Shown here: piece by piece, positions 58,073 to 64,000 of the stretch
Layout: each line of letters opens with the position of its first letter
Position numbering within the stretch: the first letter of the stretch is position 1
Assembly: GCA_036512155.1 (NCBI GenBank)
Contig: DATCBD010000055.1
Coordinates: 15,790 to 79,789, forward strand
Reading direction: 5' to 3'
Origin: Palsa-739 sp036512155
GTDB taxonomy: Bacteria; Actinomycetota; Thermoleophilia; Gaiellales; Gaiellaceae
Length of the DNA stretch: 64,000 nucleotides
The notes under the pieces: model-generated
Told to the model about the DNA's origin: nothing
The model's database searches: none
Seen by the model: only the letters and a program-made list of their open reading frames with translations
Program-made: the position numbers and the translations under genes

Positions 58073-59428
58073 GTGCTCGGCTCCCTGCGCTTCCGGCTTC
58101 CGGCGTTCTTCCTGCTCGGCGTGGTCATCGCCGGCCTTGTCGCGACGGTCATCTCGATCCGCTTCTTCCAGAGCTACACGCGGACGCGCACGATCCACGA
58201 ACTGCGCTCCGAGTCGATCGGCATCGTGTCGCTGTACGCGAGCCAGGCCGGCGCGCAGGAAGTGCCCGTGGCGACGCTCCGGAAGGCGATCGGCGGCGAC
58301 CGGATTTTCTACGTCCCCGTCGTTCCCGGAGCCTCGCTCTTCGCCGGGCCGCTGCCGCACCTGCCCGTCGGGACGCTGACGCGCGCGCAGCTCGCGTCCG
58401 ACCAGCCCACGACTCTCAACGTCCATGTCAGCGGCACGGCGTACCTCGCGGTCGCCGAGCCGGTGACGATCGGCAAGCAGGTCCTCGGCGCGCTCGTCGT
58501 GGCCAAGCCGGCATCGCAGCTGCGGAGCGGCTGGCTCGGTCTCCTCGAACGCCTTGCGATCGCGTTCGGCGGCGGCGTCCTCGTCGCCGGGCTCATCGGG
58601 GTGTATCTGACCCGTCGCATCGCACGTCCGTTGCTGGCGCTGTCGGCCGCGGCGGACGAGATCGCAGCGGGGGAGTACGGCGTCGAGGTGCCGCAGCCAC
58701 GTGGACATGACGAGATCGCGCAACTCTCGGCGCGGTTCGCCGATATGGCGGCGAAGCTCGGGGAGGCGGAGCAGCTGTCCCGCATGTTCCTCATGTCGGT
58801 GTCGCATGAGCTTCGCACGCCGCTGACGGCGATCCGCGGTCACGTCTCTGCGCTCCGTGAGGGCGTCATCGAGGACCCGGAGGCATACAGCGCCTCGCTC
58901 GCCGTGATCGAGGAGGAGGCGATGCGCCTCGAGCGGCTCGTCGGCGACGTCCTCGACCTGGCGAAGCTCAACGCGCACCGGTTCGCCGTTCTCGAGGAAG
59001 AGGTCGACATGCGTGAGCTCTGTGAGCGCGCGTACGCGGCGTTCGGCGAGGTCGCGCGCCAGCGCGGGATCGACTACCGGCGTGACTTCACAGTCGGCCC
59101 CGTCATCGTCACCGACGGAGACCGCGTGCTCCAGGTCATCTCCAACCTGCTCTCGAACGCGTTTCGCTGGACGCCGGAAGGCGGCCGCATCTCGCTCGCG
59201 CTCGGCGCGGAGAACGGCAGTGTGTCCGTCGTGGTCTCCGACTCCGGGCCGGGGATCTCACCGGAGGAGCGGGAGCGAATCTTCCGCCCGTTCTGGTCGC
59301 GCGACGGCGGCGGGACGGGGCTCGGGCTCGCGATCGCGCGTGAGCTGGCGTTCGCGCTCGGCGGCCGCATCGACCTGCGCAGCGAGCCCGGGCTCGGTGC
59401 GCGGTTCGAGCTCATCCTGCCGCTTTAA
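58073..59428 (+). CDS. Sensor histidine kinase of the OmpR-type pair
   Basis: 451 residues. Two membrane helices (10-30 and about 160-180) bracket a 130-residue extracellular sensor region; then HAMP (RRIARPLLALSAAADEIAAGE), HisKA with SVSHELRTPLTA (His-245) and HATPase with NLLSNAFRWTPEG, VSDSGPGIS and GTGLGLAIARE. All boxes intact. GTG start. Pairs with the preceding regulator. Its stop shares TTAA with the convergent gene. Confidence 0.95.
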   Translation: MLGSLRFRLPAFFLLGVVIAGLVATVISIRFFQSYTRTRTIHELRSESIGIVSLYASQAGAQEVPVATLRKAIGGDRIFYVPVVPGASLFAGPLPHLPVGTLTRAQLASDQPTTLNVHVSGTAYLAVAEPVTIGKQVLGALVVAKPASQLRSGWLGLLERLAIAFGGGVLVAGLIGVYLTRRIARPLLALSAAADEIAAGEYGVEVPQPRGHDEIAQLSARFADMAAKLGEAEQLSRMFLMSVSHELRTPLTAIRGHVSALREGVIEDPEAYSASLAVIEEEAMRLERLVGDVLDLAKLNAHRFAVLEEEVDMRELCERAYAAFGEVARQRGIDYRRDFTVGPVIVTDGDRVLQVISNLLSNAFRWTPEGGRISLALGAENGSVSVVVSDSGPGISPEERERIFRPFWSRDGGGTGLGLAIARELAFALGGRIDLRSEPGLGARFELILPL

Positions 59429-59871
59429 CCCGCTTGCTGCTCGGGGCGTTCGATGCGGTACACGACCGCACTGTTGCCGGCGCGGGGCTCGAGGGCCGCT
59501 TCGATCCGTGCGAGGCGCTCGTTCGCACTCCGCCAGCCGGAGCTGATCAGGTCGACGAGGAGCGCAAGGTCGTCGACGCGCGCGTTGCGTTCGGCGAGCA
59601 GGTCGGTCTCGAGCCGCTCCATGCGCCTGATCATCTGGTTCATGAGCCCGCGCACCTCGGCGAGATGCCGCGCGCTCGGGCGGAAGTGCTCCCGCAGGCC
59701 CTCCTCGATCTGGCCGGGAAGCCCTGTCTGGAGCACGGTCGTCGCTGCGGTGAGCGACTCCACCTGGACCCGTGCGCGCTCGAGCGCCGCGTCGAGCATG
59801 GCGGGGTCCGCGCGCGACTCGCGCGCTCCCGCGATTCGCTCCAGCGCCCGCTGCACGGCAGACTCGTCCAT
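59425..59871 (-). CDS. Helical coiled-coil hypothetical protein
   Basis: 148 residues from an ATG (MDESAVQRALERIAG); an ATG eight codons upstream is also possible. Long amphipathic helices (residues 5-110) with heptad-like Leu/Ile spacing, a short conserved-looking EGLREHFRPSARHLAEVRGLMNQM, and no membrane span. Divergent from queA by 27 bp. No family recognised. Confidence 0.6.
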   Translation of the reverse strand: MDESAVQRALERIAGARESRADPAMLDAALERARVQVESLTAATTVLQTGLPGQIEEGLREHFRPSARHLAEVRGLMNQMIRRMERLETDLLAERNARVDDLALLVDLISSGWRSANERLARIEAALEPRAGNSAVVYRIERPEQQAG

Positions 59872-59898
59872 TGCGGACGACGTTAGCGTCCGCATCGG

Positions 59899-60828
59899 AT
59901 GGATATCTCCGACCTCGACTACGAGCTCCCGCCGGAGCTGATCGCCCAGCATCCGACCGAGCGCCGCGACGAGTCGCGGCTGCTCGTCTATGAGCGGGCG
60001 ACCGGCGCCGTGCGCCACCGGCGCTTCTCCGACCTGCCGGACGAGCTGCTCGGGGAGCTCGTCGTCGTGAACGACACGCGCGTCGTTCCGGCGCGCATCC
60101 CGATCGACGCGCCGCGTGGGGAGGTGCTCCTCGTCGAGCGGCTCGAGGGCGATCTGTGGGAGGGGCTCGCGCGCCCGACGCGGCGGCTGAAGCCCGGGGC
60201 GACGTACGGGCCGGTCGAGCTGATCGAGCACCTCGGCGAGGGCCGCTGGCGTCTGCGGCTCACCGGCCAGCCGGCGGGGGAGACGCCGCTGCCGCCGTAC
60301 ATCACCGAGCCGCTCGCGGATCCCGAGCGCTACCAGACGGTGTACGCGCGGGAGCCGGGATCTGCGGCGGCGCCGACCGCCGGCCTGCACTTCACGCCGG
60401 AGCTGCTGCGCCCGCTCGACGTGGAGCGCGTGACGTTGCACGTCGGTCTCGACACGTTCCGGCCGGTCGCCGAGGAACGGCTCGAGGAACACCGCATGCA
60501 CGGAGAGCGCTATGCGGTGGAGGCGGCGGCCTGGCGTCGCATCGAAGCGGCGCCGCGCGTGCTCGCTGTCGGCACGACGACCGTGCGCGTGCTCGAGACG
60601 CTTGCGCGCGGCGGGCCGCTGGCGGGGCGCACGGAGCTCTTCATCACGCCCGGCTTCGAGTTCCGTTGCACGAATGCTCTGCTCACGAACTTTCACCTGC
60701 CGCGCTCGACACTGCTCGCGCTCGTGATGGCGTTCGCGGGCGTGGAGGAGACGCGCGGCCTGTACGCGCTCGCCGTGCAGGAGCGCTACCGCTTCTATTC
60801 ATTCGGCGATGCGATGCTGATCCTGTGA
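59899..60828 (+). CDS. queA: S-adenosylmethionine:tRNA ribosyltransferase-isomerase QueA
   Basis: Adds the epoxycyclopentanediol ring to preQ1 in tRNA, using SAM as ribosyl donor. Typical MDISDLDYELPPELIAQHP start, LVVVNDTRVVPARI, GRWRLRLTG, PPYITEPLADPERYQTVYA, the signature AAPTAGLHFTPELL, VTLHVGLDTFRPV, and C-terminal LLTNFHLPRSTLLALVMAF. 309 residues, slightly shorter than the E. coli enzyme (356). ATG start. Stop overlaps the tgt start (GTGA). Confidence 0.97.
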   Translation: MDISDLDYELPPELIAQHPTERRDESRLLVYERATGAVRHRRFSDLPDELLGELVVVNDTRVVPARIPIDAPRGEVLLVERLEGDLWEGLARPTRRLKPGATYGPVELIEHLGEGRWRLRLTGQPAGETPLPPYITEPLADPERYQTVYAREPGSAAAPTAGLHFTPELLRPLDVERVTLHVGLDTFRPVAEERLEEHRMHGERYAVEAAAWRRIEAAPRVLAVGTTTVRVLETLARGGPLAGRTELFITPGFEFRCTNALLTNFHLPRSTLLALVMAFAGVEETRGLYALAVQERYRFYSFGDAMLIL

Positions 60829-61949
60829 GCTTCACGATCGAAGCGACCGACGGCGTGGCGCGCGCAGGCGTGCTACACACCGCCCACGGCGACGTGCCGA
60901 CACCTGCGTTCATGCCGGTGGGCACGAAGGCGACGGTGAAGTCCCTCGACCCGGACGAGCTGCGCACGCTCGGGACGCGCATCCTGCTCGGGAACACGTA
61001 TCACCTGCACTTCCGCCCGGGCGAGGACGTCATTGCAGAGCTCGGCGGGCTGCACGCGTTCATGGGCTGGGATGGTCCGATCCTCACCGACTCCGGCGGC
61101 TTCCAGGTCTTCTCCCTCCGCGACACGCTGCTCGCGTCCGACGACGACGGCGTCACGTTTCGCTCCGTCTACGACGGCAGCGCGGAGCGGTTCACCCCCG
61201 AGCTCGCCGCGCGCATCCAGACGGACCTCGGCTCGGACGTTGCCATGTGTCTCGACATCTGCCTGCCGCCCGGCGTCCCACGCGATGACCTGGAACGTGC
61301 CGTGCAGCGGACGACGCTGTGGGCGCAGCGGCAACGCGACCTTCCGCGCGCGCCGGGTCAGCTGCGCTTCGCGATCACGCAGGGCGGGCTCGACCGCGAG
61401 CTTCGTGCGCGGTCGGCCGAGGGGCTCGTCGAGCTCGACTTCGACGGGTACGCGATCGGAGGGTTGTCGGTTGGGGAAGAGCGCGCGCCCATGTTCGCGG
61501 CCACGACCGCCGCCGCCGCCGAGCTCCCGGCCGCCAAGCCGCGTTACTTCATGGGGATCGGCGACCCCGAGGGCGTGATCGAAGTGATCTCGCGCGGCGT
61601 CGACATGTTCGACTGCGTCCTGCCCACGCGCACCGCGCGCACGGGCAGCGCGCTGACCTGGGAGGGACGGCTGAACATGCGCAATGCCCGCTTCGCGCGC
61701 GACCCGCGGCCGCTCGACGACGGCTGCGCCTGCCCGGCGTGCACGAGGTTCACGCGCGCGTACATCCGGCATCTCGTCAACCAGGAGGAGATTCTCGGCC
61801 TTCGGCTCCTCAGCCTGCATAATCTCCGCTTCTTGCTCGATCTCGTCGTCGCCGCTCGCGAGGCGATCGAGCGCGGCGCCTTCGCATCGTGGAGCGCGGA
61901 CGCGCTCGCTCGGCTCGCCCGGCCAACGGAAAAGGAAATCACTCCATGA
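60825..61949 (+). CDS. tgt: tRNA-guanine transglycosylase Tgt
   Basis: Exchanges guanine-34 for preQ1 in GUN-anticodon tRNAs. Catalytic Asp in ILTDSGGFQVFS and nucleophile Asp in DMFDCVLPTRTAR; zinc site CACPACTRFTRAYIRHL (C-x-C-x2-C...H). GGLSVGEE and FMGIGDPEGVIE are also conserved. 374 residues. GTG start; the final stop overlaps yajC. Order queA-tgt-yajC-secD is common. Confidence 0.98.
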   Translation: MSFTIEATDGVARAGVLHTAHGDVPTPAFMPVGTKATVKSLDPDELRTLGTRILLGNTYHLHFRPGEDVIAELGGLHAFMGWDGPILTDSGGFQVFSLRDTLLASDDDGVTFRSVYDGSAERFTPELAARIQTDLGSDVAMCLDICLPPGVPRDDLERAVQRTTLWAQRQRDLPRAPGQLRFAITQGGLDRELRARSAEGLVELDFDGYAIGGLSVGEERAPMFAATTAAAAELPAAKPRYFMGIGDPEGVIEVISRGVDMFDCVLPTRTARTGSALTWEGRLNMRNARFARDPRPLDDGCACPACTRFTRAYIRHLVNQEEILGLRLLSLHNLRFLLDLVVAAREAIERGAFASWSADALARLARPTEKEITP

Positions 61950-62269
61950 GCGGCCCCGGCTTCCTCCTGATCGTCGTCGCGTTCGGCTTTCTCTACTTCG
62001 TCATCGTGCGCCCGCAGAAGAAGCGGCAGCTCCAGGCGCGGCAGATGCTCTCCGAGCTCGTCGTCGGCGCCGAGGTCGTGACCGCGGGCGGGATCTACGG
62101 CCGGGTCACCGAGCTGCACGACGACAGCGTCGTGGTCGAGATCGCGCCTCAGGTCAGCGTCCGCGTGGCCCGCCGTGCGATCGCCAGCATCCTCCCGCCG
62201 GCCGAGGCCGAGGAGGAGCTCGTGGAGCCCGAGGCGGAGGAGCCACCGGCCGCGGAGAACGGCGGCTAA
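61946..62269 (+). CDS. yajC: YajC, accessory subunit of the Sec translocase
   Basis: 107 residues: one N-terminal membrane helix (LLIVVAFGFLYFVIV) followed by RPQKKRQLQARQML, the exact YajC hallmark, then GAEVVTAGGIYGRVTEL and VRVARRAIASILP. An acidic C-terminal tail (EAEEELVEPEAEEPPAAE) is variable in the family. ATG overlaps the tgt stop (ATGA). 15 bp before secD. Confidence 0.96.
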   Translation: MSGPGFLLIVVAFGFLYFVIVRPQKKRQLQARQMLSELVVGAEVVTAGGIYGRVTELHDDSVVVEIAPQVSVRVARRAIASILPPAEAEEELVEPEAEEPPAAENGG

Positions 62270-62284
62270 CCTGTTTTCTCGCGC

Positions 62285-64000
62285 GTGAGTGACCGCCGCA
62301 AGTACCTGATCCTGATGGGCGCGATCATGGCCGCCGTCGTCGGCGCGGTCCTGCTCGCTGTCCCGGGCTCCCCGATCCACAAGAAGCCGGTTCTCGGCCT
62401 CGATCTCCAGGGCGGCCTCGAGGTCGTCCTCAAGGCCGTGCCGCCGAAGGGCGTGAAGGTCGACGCCGCCGGGATGGTGACGGCCCAGGAGATCGTCCAG
62501 AGCCGGATCGACAAGCTCGGTGTCTCCTCGCCGGAGGTGCGCAGGCAGGGCAGCAACCAGATTGTGGTCGAGCTCGCCGGCGTGCACGACCCTGCGAAGG
62601 CGGCGGCGCTCATCGGCAAGACGGCGCAGCTGCAGCTGTTCGACTTCGAGGCCGACCTCACCGGTCCGTCTACGAGCTCGAGCGGTGCGCCCGTCGCCAC
62701 GCCGTCGCTGTACGACCTCCTCACCCAGGTGCAGACGCAAGCGGCGAAGGGCTCACCGGAGGCGTACTACCTCTTCCGCAACAAGACGACGACGAAGACC
62801 ACGCCGGCGGCGAAGAAGGGCGGCAAGCCGACGACGACCACGACGGTCAAGCACTCGCTCGTGCAAGGGCCGGCGAACACTCTGACGCAACTCCTGCGCC
62901 CGTACGGCGGGAAGGCGCCGGCGAATACACAGGTGATGAAGGTGCCTGACCACACGACTGTGGTCAGCTGCGCCGAGACGACCGGGTGCCTCGGTGTGAA
63001 TACGAACGCGGCGATCTCGCCGACGTACTACTACCTGCTCAAGTACTACCCGACTCGCAAGACCGGCGCCGGCCCGGTCCCGGAGATGACGGGATCGGAT
63101 CTCGTCCGCAGCGGCACGACGGCGGACTTCAGCCAGAGCACCGGCCTTCCGGTCGTGCTCCTCCAGTTCACGAGCCACGGCGCGAAGGAATTCGGGAAGA
63201 TCACCGCGGCGGAAGCGCATCGCGGTCAGATCGCCTGGCAGATCGCCGGCAGTCCGAGCGGCACCGCGTACCAGAATTACGTCCAGCACTTCGCGATCGT
63301 GCTCGACGGGCAGCTGCAGTCGACGCCGTTCATCGACTTCAAGCAGAACCCCGACGGCATTGCCGGCCCGAACGCGGAGATCGACCTCGGCGCCGGCGGC
63401 TCCTTCACCGACGCGAAGAACCTCGCGCTCGTCCTGCAGACGGGCGCGCTGCCGTACAACTTCCAGCAGGTCGAGCGGACGGACGTCTCGGCGACGCTCG
63501 GCAAGGACTCGCTGACACAGGCGTGGCATGCCGCGCTCGTCGGTCTCATCATCGTCGCGATCTTCCTGCTGATCCTGTACCGCTTCCTCGGGCTCGTCGC
63601 GGTCTTCGGCCTCGCCATCTACGCGGCGCTCTACTACGCGGCCATCCTGCTCTTCAACGTCACGCTGACGCTGCCGGGCTTCGCGGGCCTGATCCTCACC
63701 ATCGGCGTCGCGGCCGACGCGAACGTCGTCGTCTTCGAACGCATCAAGGAAGAAGTGCGCGCCGGCAAGTCCGTGCGCGCTGCGATCGCCGCCGGCTACG
63801 GCAAGGGCTTCCACACGATCCTCGACGCGAACGTCGTCACGGCGATCACCGCGCTCGTGCTCTTCTTGATTGCCGTCGCATCGGTCAAGGGCTTCGCGCT
63901 GATGCTGCTGATCGGCACCGTGATCTCGCTCGTCACGGCTGTCGCGGCGACCCGCGGCCTGCTCGGCCTGCTCGCGGGATTCAAATGGTTCGACAACCCA
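62285..64000 (+). CDS. secD: Protein translocase subunit SecD, 3' end beyond the window
   Basis: RND-type subunit that uses the proton gradient to assist Sec export. N-terminal membrane helix, then GLDLQGGLEVVLKA, RIDKLGVSSPEVRRQGSNQIVVELAG in the first periplasmic domain, a long Thr/Lys-rich insert around 150-200, LDGQLQSTP and the TM block LGKDSLTQAWHAALVGLIIV with ILTIGVAADANVVVFERIKEE. About 572 residues visible and the frame stays open, so SecD is nearly complete. GTG start. Confidence 0.96.
   Translation, partial: MSDRRKYLILMGAIMAAVVGAVLLAVPGSPIHKKPVLGLDLQGGLEVVLKAVPPKGVKVDAAGMVTAQEIVQSRIDKLGVSSPEVRRQGSNQIVVELAGVHDPAKAAALIGKTAQLQLFDFEADLTGPSTSSSGAPVATPSLYDLLTQVQTQAAKGSPEAYYLFRNKTTTKTTPAAKKGGKPTTTTTVKHSLVQGPANTLTQLLRPYGGKAPANTQVMKVPDHTTVVSCAETTGCLGVNTNAAISPTYYYLLKYYPTRKTGAGPVPEMTGSDLVRSGTTADFSQSTGLPVVLLQFTSHGAKEFGKITAAEAHRGQIAWQIAGSPSGTAYQNYVQHFAIVLDGQLQSTPFIDFKQNPDGIAGPNAEIDLGAGGSFTDAKNLALVLQTGALPYNFQQVERTDVSATLGKDSLTQAWHAALVGLIIVAIFLLILYRFLGLVAVFGLAIYAALYYAAILLFNVTLTLPGFAGLILTIGVAADANVVVFERIKEEVRAGKSVRAAIAAGYGKGFHTILDANVVTAITALVLFLIAVASVKGFALMLLIGTVISLVTAVAATRGLLGLLAGFKWFDNP

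Overview
The window is a strongly GC-rich, tightly packed bacterial chromosome segment. GTG starts, 4-bp ATGA/GTGA overlaps inside operons and shared stop codons between convergent genes are common. Gene content (RuvCAB with YebC, PdxS/PdxT, one bifunctional Rel, a fused PafB-PafC WYL regulator, haem-handling CcmE of the CxxxY type, GTG-rich starts) fits a deep-branching actinobacterium of the Thermoleophilia/Gaiellales kind. That placement is inference from gene content and base composition; no rRNA is present.

Layout. 1-2.7 kb: SDR and YjbQ genes, then a tRNA (CAT anticodon, Ile2-like) whose 3' half is duplicated about 1 kb downstream, enclosing one FkbM methyltransferase gene and abutting a truncated SDR. 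This is a tRNA-targeted mini-island with no visible integrase. 2.7-7.7 kb: secreted proteins, a secreted glycosidase, msrA, an SDR-esterase pair and a lipoprotein. 7.7-12.9 kb: vitamin B6 synthesis (pdxS, pdxT), yebC and ruvCAB. 13-22.9 kb: small membrane genes, a GT39-like glycosyltransferase, a class V aminotransferase, recJ, a methyltransferase, rel and an SDR. 23-29 kb: thioesterase, phosphohexomutase, a large cyclase-ATPase-TPR protein and a TIM-barrel protein. 29.1-32.5 kb: part of a cytochrome c maturation operon (ccmE, ccmF, ccmI-like). 32.5-37.5 kb: M23 peptidase, mntH-mntR with a palindrome over the mntR start, hpt, a nuclease-fold protein and a phosphoesterase. 37.6-40.4 kb: a three-gene operon for a cyclic 2,3-diphosphoglycerate-like pathway (synthetase, 2-phosphoglycerate kinase, GlpX-like phosphatase). 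40.4-50.3 kb: Fe-S and redox genes, queG, two-component and metal-efflux genes, pafBC, a 420-bp array of DNA/RNA hairpins and zinc-ribbon proteins. 50.3-56.7 kb: aldehyde dehydrogenase, thiolase, 3-hydroxyacyl-CoA dehydrogenase and transporters. 56.8-64 kb: a two-component pair, then queA-tgt-yajC-secD running off the window.

How it fits together. queG, queA and tgt, 16 kb apart, complete the late steps of tRNA queuosine synthesis. The pdx genes make pyridoxal phosphate, recJ and ruvCAB serve recombination repair, rel sets (p)ppGpp, and mntR probably autoregulates with mntH. The least ordinary features are the cDPG-type operon with a GlpX paralogue that has lost one metal ligand, the tRNA-bounded mini-island, the nested hairpin array at 48 kb, and three separate palindromic/REP-like elements (10.8, 19.6-19.8 and 22.9-23.0 kb).
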